This document shows positions 1-9,014 of a stretch of 64,000 bases of DNA, in pieces. Below the pieces are notes generated by a model. The model worked only from the letters and a program-made list of their open reading frames with translations, did no database searches and was not told the origin of the DNA. The stretch's first letter is position 1. Every line of letters starts with the position of its first letter. This stretch comes from Photobacterium sp. TLY01 (GTDB lineage Bacteria; Pseudomonadota; Gammaproteobacteria; Enterobacterales; Vibrionaceae). The position numbers and the translations under genes are program-made. The stretch lies in NCBI RefSeq assembly GCF_021432065.1, contig NZ_CP090364.1, forward strand, positions 248,001 to 312,000. The letters are read 5' to 3'.

Positions 1-1270
1 CGGGCACCTGGCTCAGTACCCAGCTTTCACCTTTTTGCTGGACCCAGATTTGCTGGCCAGGCGCCAGGATCTCAGGCGCTGACTTCGGTGCCGGGCCCTG
101 GCTGGAGTCGGTAATGAAGCGGCGTGCCCATTTCATGCCATCCCAGTCGAGACGCTGATGCTGGCCGCTACGCAGGACGACTTCCGCGCTTTTCTGGTCA
201 ACCTTGATCACCACGGCAGGCTCCAGCTCACCGTAGCTTGGTTGTTTGGCCAGATGATCCAGGATCATCTGCTCATCCCATACCGCCTGTTCCGGCATCC
301 ACAGGGTGGCCACCGCACCCCGGAAACCGTGGCGCTGGTCATAATCCATCAGGTTTTGTATGGCGGCCTGTTGTGCTGCCCGCTGCAATTTGGGGTTAAC
401 CGTGGTGAACACTTTCATCCCGGATGTGTAAGCATCTTCACCATAGCGGTCCAGCATCCAGGCTCTGGCCCGTTCGGCAAAGTAAGGCGCATTGAGCGCA
501 ATCTCCGCACCGTGATAGCGGGCAACGATAGGTTCTGCTTTGGCCTGTTCGAATTCAGTGCGGGTGATGTAGCCCTCATCCAGCATCCGGCTCAAGACCA
601 CATTGCGGCGTGTGGTTGCCCGATCCAGCGAGTAAATCGGGTTCATGGTCGACGGCGCTTTCGGCAGGCCGCCAATGATCGCAATTTCACTCAGCGTCAG
701 CTGGCTGACATCTTTACCAAAATAGACCTGTGCAGCCGCTCCGACACCGTATGCCCGGTAACCGAGGTAAATTTTGTTCAGGTACAGTTCCAGAATTTCA
801 TCTTTGCTCAGCAGTTGTTCAATGTGAACAGCGATGAAAATTTCTTTGATTTTACGCATGATTTTTTTCTCATTGCTGAGGAAAAAATTACGCGCGAGCT
901 GCTGGGTAATGGTACTGGCGCCCTGTTTGGCGGTTCCTGAGGTTGCCACCACAAAGGCAGCACGGGCGATGCCGATCGGGTCAATACCCGGGTGGTCATA
1001 ATAGCGGCTGTCTTCGGTCGCGATCACCGCGTTGATCATCTGCTGAGGAATTTGATCCAGTGTCAGTGGGATACGGCGCTTCTCACCAAACTGGGAAATC
1101 AGTTCGCCGTCAGCACTGTACACCTGCATAGGTGTCTGTAACTCAACGTTTTTCAGCGTTGCGACATCAGGGAGATCCGGTTTCAGATAGAGGTAGAAAC
1201 CAAAAATCGTGCTGACTCCAAGAATGATGCAAATGATTGCAAAAATAAATAATCGCTTTATGAACTTCAC
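1..1270 (-). CDS. mrcA: Penicillin-binding protein 1A, 5' part (cut by window edge)
   Basis: Bifunctional peptidoglycan synthase PBP1A of the inner membrane, polymerising glycan strands and cross-linking peptides in the periplasm. Only the first ~423 codons are present; the gene runs off the left edge. I read it directly from the reverse strand: GTG start at 1270, N-terminal membrane anchor at about residues 5-27, then the GT51 transglycosylase domain with catalytic Glu86 in IATEDSRYYDHPG and the QGASTITQQLARN motif at residues 116-128, followed by the ELYLNKIYLGYRAYGVGAAA block and the start of the linker domain. The transpeptidase domain lies outside the window. Sequence closely follows E. 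coli MrcA. It is transcribed divergently from pilM, the usual gammaproteobacterial arrangement. Confidence 0.97.
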   Translation of the reverse strand, partial: MKFIKRLFIFAIICIILGVSTIFGFYLYLKPDLPDVATLKNVELQTPMQVYSADGELISQFGEKRRIPLTLDQIPQQMINAVIATEDSRYYDHPGIDPIGIARAAFVVATSGTAKQGASTITQQLARNFFLSNEKKIMRKIKEIFIAVHIEQLLSKDEILELYLNKIYLGYRAYGVGAAAQVYFGKDVSQLTLSEIAIIGGLPKAPSTMNPIYSLDRATTRRNVVLSRMLDEGYITRTEFEQAKAEPIVARYHGAEIALNAPYFAERARAWMLDRYGEDAYTSGMKVFTTVNPKLQRAAQQAAIQNLMDYDQRHGFRGAVATLWMPEQAVWDEQMILDHLAKQPSYGELEPAVVIKVDQKSAEVVLRSGQHQRLDWDGMKWARRFITDSSQGPAPKSAPEILAPGQQIWVQQKGESWVLSQVP

Positions 1271-1413
1271 TTGAGAATTCCCGTTACACCTTCGTTTGGC
1301 CATCCGCGCTATTTCAGTCAGTAGTATAAAGATAACTCAAATAAATTTAACGCCGTCAGAGGTGTTTATTCGAATAATTTTGCCTTGTTTTTACCAGGGG
1401 AGCATACCACGCC

Positions 1414-2364
1414 ATGTTGCACAAGCCAGTCTGGACCGGGATAGATATCGGTCACCATAGTGTAAAGGCGGTCGTGCTTAAGCAAAATAAAGGGCGGCTG
1501 GCGTTATTAGATTACGCTGAAGTCGCTTTGTCTCCTGCAGAACATGCCGGGGCGTCCCCTGGCGGCGGGTCTTACCAGAATAGCCTGTCTGAACCTATCT
1601 TGTTGTCAGCCTTGCGTAAAATACGGATGCTGCTTCCAAAGCGCGCGGTCCGTACTGTGTTGTCACTGCCCGACAGTGAGGTAGTGCAGCAGGTGCTGAC
1701 GCTGGAACCACGCTGGGGACAGGATATCGGAACCGAACTGGCAAAGATACTGGCGGGTACGCTGTCGATGGCACCGGAGGCGTTGAGCCTGGATTATTCC
1801 CCTTCACTGGTTTCCGAACAGGGTGCGGCAGAGGACAGGCTGCGTTTTCAGGTTGTTGCGGCCAAAACCACTGTGGTTGAAGCGAGAGCCCGGAGTGTGC
1901 GTGAGGCTGGTTTTGAGCCTGTGATCATGGAATTGCAGGCGCGTGCACTCTTGTGGCTGCTGGAATACTGTCACCGGCAGGCAATAACGGCAATGGGAGC
2001 GAATCCGGCACTAGTCTGTCTGGGCCCTGAGGATACTGATCTGGCCGCCGGTTTTTCACATAACCTGCCGCTGCACCGCACCTTTGAGCAGAATGGCGAT
2101 TGCCAGATGCCACCACCGGCGCTGATCCGGCAACTGCAACATTATCAAGTACTTTCTCCGCTCACCGGCTTGTGGCTGACCGGCCGCCCTGTGTCTGATG
2201 CGGATCTGATTTTATGGCAGCAAGCGTGCGGCTTGCCGGTTGCTTATTTGACACCGGAGCTGTTATTTCCAACGCTGTCGCGCACCACGACCGTGGCCGT
2301 GCCGGCGGATACGGCCTGGGCCAGAGCGGCGGCGCTGGCGGTCAGAGGGGGACTCTCATGCTGA
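1414..2364 (+). CDS. pilM: Type IV pilus inner-membrane platform protein PilM
   Basis: FtsA/actin-like cytoplasmic ATPase-fold protein that docks on the N-terminal tail of PilN and links the pilus motor to the inner-membrane alignment complex. The 316-residue protein has the typical opening WTGIDIGHHSVKAVVL (phosphate-1 motif of the actin fold, residues 7-22). The start ATG is supported by AGGGGAG at 1396-1402. It is the first gene of pilMNOPQ and ends inside pilN (overlap of 7 bases), so the two are translationally coupled. In Vibrionaceae this cluster serves the DNA-uptake and type IV pili. The sequence is diverged from E. coli HofM but position and motif make the call secure. Confidence 0.93.
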   Translation: MLHKPVWTGIDIGHHSVKAVVLKQNKGRLALLDYAEVALSPAEHAGASPGGGSYQNSLSEPILLSALRKIRMLLPKRAVRTVLSLPDSEVVQQVLTLEPRWGQDIGTELAKILAGTLSMAPEALSLDYSPSLVSEQGAAEDRLRFQVVAAKTTVVEARARSVREAGFEPVIMELQARALLWLLEYCHRQAITAMGANPALVCLGPEDTDLAAGFSHNLPLHRTFEQNGDCQMPPPALIRQLQHYQVLSPLTGLWLTGRPVSDADLILWQQACGLPVAYLTPELLFPTLSRTTTVAVPADTAWARAAALAVRGGLSC

Positions 2365-2942
2365 TCCCCGTCAATCTCTTGCCCTGGCGTCAAGCACAGC
2401 TGATCGCGCATCGCCGCCGGTTCTGGTACTGCATGGGGACGACGTTTGTCATGGCCGTGTTGATTGCAGGGAGTTTGCGGCTCTATTACGGGGAGCGGGC
2501 AGCACGCCAGCACATCAAAAATGAACGTATTCAACAGCAAATCCTTGCGCTGGCGCCTGATCTGGCCAGGCTGGCGAATGATCAGGGGCAGCATCAGATG
2601 TACCAGTCCCGGCTGACGGAGATCAGCCGCTGGCATTCTGCGCGTTTTCCCCTGATCCATGTGCTCAATCATTTACCTGAACTATTGCCGCAGTCCGCCG
2701 GGCTGGAGCGGCTGACGCTGCAAGACAATACGCTGGTACTAACCGGTCAGACCCGGCAACTGGCTGCTTTGCCTGATTTTCTGGACAGAATTGAGCGTCA
2801 GGAATGGGTCAGTCAGAGTCAACTGCATTCTGTTCAGCGCGGGAACCAGACGGAGCCGGCTGTTCAGCGTGGTGAGGCGATGCAGGGTTTTTCCGTCACT
2901 ATGGCATTAGCGTCAGCGCTGACGAAGGCAACTGATGACTGA
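2358..2942 (+). CDS. pilN: Type IV pilus assembly protein PilN
   Basis: Inner-membrane alignment protein, 194 residues. The N-terminus MLIPVNLLPWRQ carries the INLLPWR-type motif by which PilN binds PilM; one membrane helix follows at about residues 22-44, then a coiled coil and a small periplasmic ferredoxin-like domain. The open frame extends upstream to 2214, but that part lies inside pilM. The ATG at 2358 is preceded by AGAGGGG (2344-2350) and restores the family N-terminus, so I use it. The last codons overlap pilO by 8 bases. Confidence 0.93.
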   Translation: MLIPVNLLPWRQAQLIAHRRRFWYCMGTTFVMAVLIAGSLRLYYGERAARQHIKNERIQQQILALAPDLARLANDQGQHQMYQSRLTEISRWHSARFPLIHVLNHLPELLPQSAGLERLTLQDNTLVLTGQTRQLAALPDFLDRIERQEWVSQSQLHSVQRGNQTEPAVQRGEAMQGFSVTMALASALTKATDD

Positions 2943-3555
2943 CTGGCGGGATCTGACACTGGAATCGATGCCCGAATGGCCACTTCGTTATCAGCTGGTT
3001 GCCTGTCTGGTGCTGCTGGTGATGCTGAATCTTGTGGTGTGGCAAGGCAGTATTACCGGTGTGATCCGGCAATATCATGGGCTGCAAGCCCAAGCTCGGA
3101 CATTGCAGACGCAGTATGATCAGCAGCGAAGTCAGGCCGATTTATTGCCTGACTGGTCGGAACGCGCCGCGAAAATGCAGGCCGGTTACCGGCTGCAGCT
3201 GGCCCGGTTGCCTGCCCAGTCCGACTGGCCGCAAGTCCTGGCAGACATTGAAACCCTCAGTGTGGAGACCGGTGTCGTTCTGCACGCGCTCAGGTGGGGG
3301 AACAGTGAAAACCACGACTGGTACAGTGTGCAGCCATTGCACTTTGAATGGCAGGGTAGCTATGCCTCATCAGGGGCATTATTAGCCAGGCTGGCATCTA
3401 TGCACTGGTTGCTGGTGGTGAATGAACTGACGATGGAGCCGCTTGAAAGGCGTTCGGATGTGTTGCAGATCACCGGCAGTGCACGCTTGTATCAGATATC
3501 CCAAGTCCTCGCTGGGGCGGTTCCGACGGATGATAAAAAACAGGAGAAGCGCTGA
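2935..3555 (+). CDS. pilO: Type IV pilus assembly protein PilO
   Basis: Partner of PilN in the inner-membrane alignment complex, 206 residues. A short cytoplasmic tail is followed by a single membrane helix at about residues 20-37, a coiled-coil stretch (about 48-85) and a periplasmic domain that ends near residue 192. The gene starts inside the end of pilN and its TGA stop shares one base with the pilP start, so the three are coupled. The charged C-terminal tail (DDKKQEKR) is unremarkable. Assignment rests on position and topology as much as on sequence. Confidence 0.92.
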   Translation: MTDWRDLTLESMPEWPLRYQLVACLVLLVMLNLVVWQGSITGVIRQYHGLQAQARTLQTQYDQQRSQADLLPDWSERAAKMQAGYRLQLARLPAQSDWPQVLADIETLSVETGVVLHALRWGNSENHDWYSVQPLHFEWQGSYASSGALLARLASMHWLLVVNELTMEPLERRSDVLQITGSARLYQISQVLAGAVPTDDKKQEKR

Positions 3556-4010
3556 TGGCTCTCTTTTTACTCCGTCGCTTTGTTCTCCCCATCCTCAGGT
3601 ATGTTTTGCTGTCGGTTGCCTGGCCTGTGGCTGGAGACGGCCTGCCAGATGCGCCCGAGTTTAACGCCAGCGCGTCTGGTTCTCCGTTTCACCGCTTTGA
3701 TGTGATTGAGGCAGAGCCAGTCGCTTGTCAGGCCTCAGTCACAGACATGCTGGTGAAGGGGCTGATGATGAAGGGCAGCGTCAGGGACACGCACGGATGG
3801 ACGGCGCTGCTGAGCGGGGAGGATGGCCGGTTATTCAAGGTCAGGCCCGAGCAGGTGATCGGGCCGAAAATCCGGGTGCTCAGCGTGAATGCCGGGCAAA
3901 CCGAGTTAATGTTGGAGACAGGCAGTGTGCCCGGCTGTCCTGGGGTCACGCCTTACACGCTTTATTTGTCACGGAAGCCTCACATCCGGTTTGATATTCA
4001 GACCGGGTAG
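3555..4010 (+). CDS. pilP: Type IV pilus assembly protein PilP (no visible lipobox)
   Basis: PilP normally is an inner-membrane lipoprotein bridging PilN/PilO to the secretin PilQ through its C-terminal HR domain. The 151-residue protein has the expected N-terminal hydrophobic stretch (residues about 9-26) and a C-terminal beta domain (about 70-150, GLMMKGSVRDTHGWTALL onward). Unlike most family members I see no Leu-x-Gly/Ala-Cys lipobox at the end of the signal; the only cysteines are further in (ACQAS near residue 58, PGCPG near 131). It may stay anchored by the uncleaved signal helix, or may start elsewhere. TGATG overlap with pilO supports this ATG. Confidence 0.88.
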   Translation: MALFLLRRFVLPILRYVLLSVAWPVAGDGLPDAPEFNASASGSPFHRFDVIEAEPVACQASVTDMLVKGLMMKGSVRDTHGWTALLSGEDGRLFKVRPEQVIGPKIRVLSVNAGQTELMLETGSVPGCPGVTPYTLYLSRKPHIRFDIQTG

Positions 4011-4088
4011 CCAGCGAATTCAATAGTTAATCGTCCCTGCACACACAGTCTGACGCCGGTCTGAACAGGATGATTCAGGAAAGAAAAC

Positions 4089-5423
4089 ATGCATACTTTT
4101 TACGCCCTGTTCAGGCTGGCAGCCTGCATGATCTCTGTACTTGCTACTGCCGTTGTGATGGCAGAGTCTGAGGCTGTATCTCCAGTGAATGGAGAGCGAT
4201 TGTCGCTTAATTTTCAGGATGTCCCGGTGCGACAGCTATTGCAGGTGATGGCCGATCACCAGCAGCATAATCTGGTGGTTGCGGACGAGGTACAGGGCAA
4301 CATTACCCTCAACCTTAAGGATGTGCTCTGGTCTCAGGCGCTCGATATTATTCTCCAGATGAAAGGACTGACCTATCAACGCCACGGCAATATTATGGTG
4401 GTGGCGCCAAAAATGGCGATGGCCGCTCAGGCGTCACAGGTTGTCCGGCAACCTTTGCACGGTGGTGAACTGAAAACCGAAGTGATTCTAATCCGTTACG
4501 CCAAAGCCACAGATTTAGCCGACATGCTGGCAGGCAAGCCCGGCCAGTCGGGTTTGCTGACGGAATATGGCGCTTTGCATGTGGATGACAGAACAAACGC
4601 TCTGGTGGTTAAGGAAGTGGCAGACAGCATGGATAGTTTACTGGCTATCATTCGCGCGCTGGATAAACCGGTCAAGCAGGTACAGATCGAAGCGCGTATT
4701 GTCAGCATGAATGAAAAGGATATCACGGATCTTGGCGTACGCTGGGGAATGTTAGACACCCATGGCAGTGTGACGCTCGGGGGTTCCATTGAGGGGAATC
4801 TGTCCGCGCTGGGGGCCGATAGTCTTGAGCCGGATGTCAGCGATTATCTCAATGTGAACCTCGGCGCTCAGGCGGGCGCGGCCAGAATCGCTTTTCAGGT
4901 AGCCAGGTGGGGAGATCAGTTGCTGGATCTGGAATTGTCGGCCCTGCAGGCCGAGGAGAAAGCAGAAATCATTTCCAGTCCCCGGCTGGTCACGACAAAC
5001 AAGAAAATGGCCTATATTGAGCAGGGGACAGAGATCCCCTATCTCGAAGCTTCGTCCAGTGGCGCAGTGTCTGTTTCTTTTAAGAAAGCTGTGCTGAGCC
5101 TGATGGTGACGCCGCAGATCACTCCGGATGACAAACTGGTGCTGGACCTTGAGGTCACGCAGAACAAGCCTGGCGAGACGGTCATGACAGGCACAGGGGA
5201 AGCGGTGGCCATTGATACCCAGCGGATTGGCACTCAGGTACTGGTGGACAATGGCGAGACCATCGTGCTGGGCGGTATTTTCCAGCACCAGTTCAGTCAG
5301 GCGGTGCGCAAAGTCCCGCTGCTGGGAGATATTCCCTTACTGGGCAGCTTGTTCAGGCAGGAACTCGAGCGGGATACCCGACGCGAATTATTAATTTTCG
5401 TGACCCCGAAAATCCTCCGATAG
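4089..5423 (+). CDS. pilQ: Type IV pilus secretin PilQ, short form
   Basis: Outer-membrane secretin through which the pilus leaves and DNA enters. The protein is 444 residues: signal peptide 1-25 (cleavage after VVMA), a secretin/TonB short N-terminal domain (about 37-105), an N1-type KH domain (about 127-200), and the secretin core with IEQGTEIPYLEAS and the terminal VPLLGDIPLLGSLFRQ block. The N-terminal AMIN domains found in many PilQ proteins are absent, so the protein is shorter than the usual 550-700 residues; it resembles E. coli HofQ in size. It lies 78 bases after pilP and is the last gene of the pil cluster. Confidence 0.93.
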   Translation: MHTFYALFRLAACMISVLATAVVMAESEAVSPVNGERLSLNFQDVPVRQLLQVMADHQQHNLVVADEVQGNITLNLKDVLWSQALDIILQMKGLTYQRHGNIMVVAPKMAMAAQASQVVRQPLHGGELKTEVILIRYAKATDLADMLAGKPGQSGLLTEYGALHVDDRTNALVVKEVADSMDSLLAIIRALDKPVKQVQIEARIVSMNEKDITDLGVRWGMLDTHGSVTLGGSIEGNLSALGADSLEPDVSDYLNVNLGAQAGAARIAFQVARWGDQLLDLELSALQAEEKAEIISSPRLVTTNKKMAYIEQGTEIPYLEASSSGAVSVSFKKAVLSLMVTPQITPDDKLVLDLEVTQNKPGETVMTGTGEAVAIDTQRIGTQVLVDNGETIVLGGIFQHQFSQAVRKVPLLGDIPLLGSLFRQELERDTRRELLIFVTPKILR

Positions 5424-5629
5424 TGAGGCCGGGCGCAGGCGCAGGGCGGTTTATTTTGCTGAGATGAGGCGCTTGACTGAGACTGGCTATTGCCAAACAG
5501 CAGTGAGTCCTGAGATAATTTTCGGTCTTATCACGAATGAAATGTGAGGAAGTTGGCGCCTCAGGCTTGCAAATCAATGGCCTGTGGGCGGTTTTGTCTA
5601 TTTTTTAATCGCGCGTATATTTGCTAAAC

Positions 5630-6148
5630 ATGGCTGAAAAACGAAATATTTTCTTGGTAGGACCAATGGGAGCCGGTAAGAGCACCATTGGCAGACACCT
5701 TGCACAGCAGTTACATATGGAGTTTCTTGACTCAGATACTGTGATCGAAGAGCGTACCGGCGCCGACATCAGCTGGGTCTTCGACGTAGAAGGCGAGGAA
5801 GGCTTCCGTGCCCGTGAAGAAGCGGTCATCGACGATCTGACCCAGGAGCAAGGCATCGTCCTGGCGACCGGGGGAGGCTCGGTGAAAAGCAAAGAGAGCC
5901 GAAACCGTCTGTCAGCTCGTGGTATCGTGGTTTATCTGGAAACCACCATTGAGAAACAGCTGGCACGTACTCAGCGTGACAAGAAGCGCCCTCTGCTGCA
6001 AACCGATAAACCTCGTGAAGTGCTTGAAGCGCTTGCAGAAGAGCGTAATCCATTGTATGAAGAAGTAGCGGATTACACAGTACGTACCGACGACCAGAGT
6101 GCTAAGGTCGTTGCTAATCAAATTATCAAAATGCTGGAAGAGCGTTAA
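5630..6148 (+). CDS. aroK: Shikimate kinase I
   Basis: Phosphorylates shikimate to shikimate-3-phosphate with ATP, fifth step of the chorismate pathway. The 172-residue protein matches E. coli AroK nearly throughout: [19 protein letters not shown] (Walker A), the Asp pair in [16 protein letters not shown] that binds shikimate, GGGSVKS, and the lid RDKKRPLL. The frame can be extended to a TTG at 5621, but the family begins at MAEKR, so ATG 5630 is preferred. Neither start has a clear Shine-Dalgarno sequence. It begins the aroK-aroB-damX-dam cluster, with 206 bases free upstream for a promoter. Confidence 0.97.
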   Translation: MAEKRNIFLVGPMGAGKSTIGRHLAQQLHMEFLDSDTVIEERTGADISWVFDVEGEEGFRAREEAVIDDLTQEQGIVLATGGGSVKSKESRNRLSARGIVVYLETTIEKQLARTQRDKKRPLLQTDKPREVLEALAEERNPLYEEVADYTVRTDDQSAKVVANQIIKMLEER

Positions 6149-6168
6149 CGACGGAGAAACAACGAGTC

Positions 6169-7242
6169 ATGGAGCGGATTACAGTCAGTCTGGGTGAGAG
6201 AAGTTACGATATTTCAATTGGCACCGGGTTACTGTCTGATCCGGATTACTTCACCTCTGTGACTGGTCGACGGGTTGTGATTATCAGTAATGACACTGTC
6301 GCCCCTCTTTATGCCGACACCCTGCAGGCCACGCTCAGTTCACTGGCAAAGGACGTGGCCCTGCTCAACCTCCCTGACGGCGAGCAGTACAAAACCCTCG
6401 ATACTTTTAATCAGATCATGACTTTTCTGCTGGAAGGCAGTTATGGCCGCGACGTGGTGCTGGTAGCACTGGGTGGGGGCGTGATTGGTGATGTCGTGGG
6501 TTTTGCCGCTGCTTGTTTCCAGCGCGGGGTCGATTTTATTCAGGTTCCGACCACTCTGCTCGCACAGGTGGACTCATCGGTCGGCGGGAAAACGGCCGTC
6601 AATCATCCTTTGGGTAAAAACATGGTTGGGGCCTTTTATCAGCCGCAAGCGGTGGTCATTGACACCGACTGTCTGAAAAGCCTGCCAGCCCGCGAGTTTG
6701 CCGCCGGTATGGCTGAGGTCATCAAATACGGCATTATTGTTGATCAGGATTTCTTCACCTGGCTGGAGCAGCATCTGGATCAGCTGCGTGCACTGGATCC
6801 CAAAGCCCTGAGCCAGGCGATTGCCCGTTGCTGCCAGATCAAAGCCGATGTGGTGGCCGCAGACGAGAAAGAGTCGGGTGTGCGCGCGCTGCTGAACCTA
6901 GGTCACACTTTTGGTCATGCGATTGAAGCTGAGATGGGTTATGGTAATTGGCTTCACGGTGAAGCTGTTGCTGCCGGGACAGTACAAGCGGCGCAAACGG
7001 CTTGTCTGTTAGGCTTAATGACATCAGCGGAAGCGGAACAAATTCGTTCATTGCTGGTGCAGGCCGATTTGCCGGTTGTTGCACCGGAAACGATGAACTT
7101 TGACCATTATATCAAGCACATGATGCGGGATAAGAAAGTGTTATCAGGTAAGCTCAGACTGGTACTACCGACTGGAATTGGTCGTGCTGAGGTCGTTTCT
7201 GATGTACCGAATGATATCCTGCGTCAGGTGATAGAACCCTGA
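6169..7242 (+). CDS. aroB: 3-dehydroquinate synthase
   Basis: Converts DAHP to 3-dehydroquinate, the second step of the shikimate pathway, using NAD+ and a divalent metal. At 357 residues it has full family length. Visible motifs: the dinucleotide site [14 protein letters not shown] (about residues 104-117), [13 protein letters not shown] with the metal-binding Glu, and GHTFGHAIE with metal-binding histidines. ACGGAG at 6151-6156 precedes the ATG. It follows aroK by 20 bases, the standard pairing. Confidence 0.97.
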   Translation: MERITVSLGERSYDISIGTGLLSDPDYFTSVTGRRVVIISNDTVAPLYADTLQATLSSLAKDVALLNLPDGEQYKTLDTFNQIMTFLLEGSYGRDVVLVALGGGVIGDVVGFAAACFQRGVDFIQVPTTLLAQVDSSVGGKTAVNHPLGKNMVGAFYQPQAVVIDTDCLKSLPAREFAAGMAEVIKYGIIVDQDFFTWLEQHLDQLRALDPKALSQAIARCCQIKADVVAADEKESGVRALLNLGHTFGHAIEAEMGYGNWLHGEAVAAGTVQAAQTACLLGLMTSAEAEQIRSLLVQADLPVVAPETMNFDHYIKHMMRDKKVLSGKLRLVLPTGIGRAEVVSDVPNDILRQVIEP

Positions 7243-7256
7243 TGTTGTAATCATTC

Positions 7257-8888
7257 ATGACGATAGCCGCTTCTCTGACGTCTCTGGATCTGGACAGCCA
7301 GATCCAACTGCTTTCCCGGGTACAGTTCCTGACCCGATTCAGCTCCCATTTGATCCAAATCAGCGGCGAAGCCGGGGCCGGTAAATCCTGGCTGGCGCAA
7401 CGGTATCTTGAGCAATGGGCCGACTCGGACGGTATTCATCAGACCCGACAGGCCTTGCTGATGTGCCACCCGGCACAGAATGACAGCCAGCACAGAACCA
7501 TATTGCTCAATCAGCTCATTCCAGGTGCCGTGTTTAACGAGAGTGATCCCTTGCATCAGAGTATCGAGCGTTTGCTGACGGGGAAACCGGTCGAGTTACT
7601 GCTGGTGATCGACGATGCACACTTGCTCAGTCCGGCACTGATCGGTGAGTTGTGGGCGCTGGTGGTAAAAGCGCAAGAATCAGATGACTGGCAGGTGAAT
7701 GTACTACTCTTTAGTCAGACTGGCCGGTTAACCAAAGCGTTACACCAGGTCTCTCATGGCCAGGGGCAGGTGCCGCTGGAGCTGGAAATTCCCTTACTGC
7801 CTGAACAGGAAGTACAGGCGTTTCTGGAATTGGTGCTGGCGACTCACTCACTGGATGCCAACCAGCGACGCGCCCTGAAAGCGCAGGCGGCTGAGGTGGC
7901 ACCAACGCCAGGCGCCTTATCGGCACTCAATCACACGGAGGTGGCGAATATGGACAATACAAACGCCAGAGCGCTTTCCCCGGCGGCCCTGTTACTCTTG
8001 CTGCTGGTTATTGTAGGGGCCGGCCTTGTTTTCTGGTACTTCCCGGATCAGAGCGCACCAACTCAGGCGGAGACGGCAACGCTCGGCCCGGAGACGACCG
8101 CTGCCGATGAAATACTGGCGCAATCTGATGATGGCCTGGTGGCTTCGCCGGATGCGAAGACTGAACCGCTATCTTCAGGCGACCCAGCCGATGGGCTCAC
8201 CGTCAATACGAATAACCAAAGCGCAGAAACGCCATCGTCTGCAACGGCAGAAACCCGTCCGGAAGTCCTGCCCGAGCCGGTTAAGATCGAAGGATTGACC
8301 GTCGGCCGCAGTAATCCCGCAGGCCAGCGCGTGGTCCTGCCTTCGGATGTGGTGGATGCCATGATCACCGAGCAGGAAACCGGTGGCTCAGGCGAGTTGG
8401 CAGTGGCTGCCCAGGATGCGCTCAGTCAGGCGGCTACCCCTCCTGTGGCTGAGGGTGAAGCAACCGGTATCCCCGGCGCGGCTTCGGCGCCCGAACAAAC
8501 GCAAAGTGCTGAACCTGTCGGCACAGCCCCGGCAGAAGCGGCTCCAACAGCACCGCAACTGACCGGCCTGCAGGCGGCTATGGCCGCAGATAAAGCAGCA
8601 CTTAAGTCAGTCAATAGCCGTCATTATGCGCTGCAGCTGGCCGCCATGCATTCGCTGGAAGCCACCCGCAGTTTTCTTGATGAATACGGCATTGAAGAGA
8701 TCGCCCAGGTGTACCAAACCCAGCGGCAGGGCGTGCGCTGGTATATCGTGGTCACCGGTGATTACAGCAGCGTGGCTGCAGCTCGCCGGGCACAGGCACA
8801 GTTACCGGCCAAAGTGCAGTCCGTACAACCCTGGGTGAAATCTTATACGCAGATCCACCGGGAAATCGATCGGGGTCAGTCCCTGTAG
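7257..8888 (+). CDS. damX: Cell-division protein DamX (AAA ATPase, membrane helix, SPOR domain)
   Basis: Inner-membrane protein recruited to the septal ring, where its periplasmic SPOR domain binds denuded glycan. The 543-residue protein has an N-terminal AAA-type ATPase domain (Walker A GEAGAGKS near residues 37-44; Walker B LLLVIDDAH near 117-125), a membrane helix near 242-260 (ALLLLLLVIVGAGLVFWYF), a long low-complexity Ala/Pro/Thr/Glu linker (about 265-440) and a C-terminal SPOR domain (about 450-530, HYALQLAAMHSLEATRSF). It sits between aroB and dam, as in E. coli. Confidence 0.93.
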   Translation: MTIAASLTSLDLDSQIQLLSRVQFLTRFSSHLIQISGEAGAGKSWLAQRYLEQWADSDGIHQTRQALLMCHPAQNDSQHRTILLNQLIPGAVFNESDPLHQSIERLLTGKPVELLLVIDDAHLLSPALIGELWALVVKAQESDDWQVNVLLFSQTGRLTKALHQVSHGQGQVPLELEIPLLPEQEVQAFLELVLATHSLDANQRRALKAQAAEVAPTPGALSALNHTEVANMDNTNARALSPAALLLLLLVIVGAGLVFWYFPDQSAPTQAETATLGPETTAADEILAQSDDGLVASPDAKTEPLSSGDPADGLTVNTNNQSAETPSSATAETRPEVLPEPVKIEGLTVGRSNPAGQRVVLPSDVVDAMITEQETGGSGELAVAAQDALSQAATPPVAEGEATGIPGAASAPEQTQSAEPVGTAPAEAAPTAPQLTGLQAAMAADKAALKSVNSRHYALQLAAMHSLEATRSFLDEYGIEEIAQVYQTQRQGVRWYIVVTGDYSSVAAARRAQAQLPAKVQSVQPWVKSYTQIHREIDRGQSL

Positions 8889-9014
8889 AGTGTCAGATTG
8901 GCAGTCATTGAATTGTTCGGGATAATTGTCCCCAAGCAGTATGGGTCAGGTGAGAAATAGGTTACAATCCGCCACCTTTGAAAAGACAGTCGTTATGGGT
9001 GGTAGGTTAACCAA

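Noticed and set aside
158-940. 260-codon open frame on the plus strand
   Set aside because: It is the reverse complement of mrcA, whose conserved PBP1A motifs are read on the minus strand.
4116-4127. LAAC in the PilQ signal as a lipobox (lipoprotein secretin)
   Set aside because: The cysteine lies at residue 13, inside the hydrophobic core, and a normal signal cleavage site follows near residue 25.
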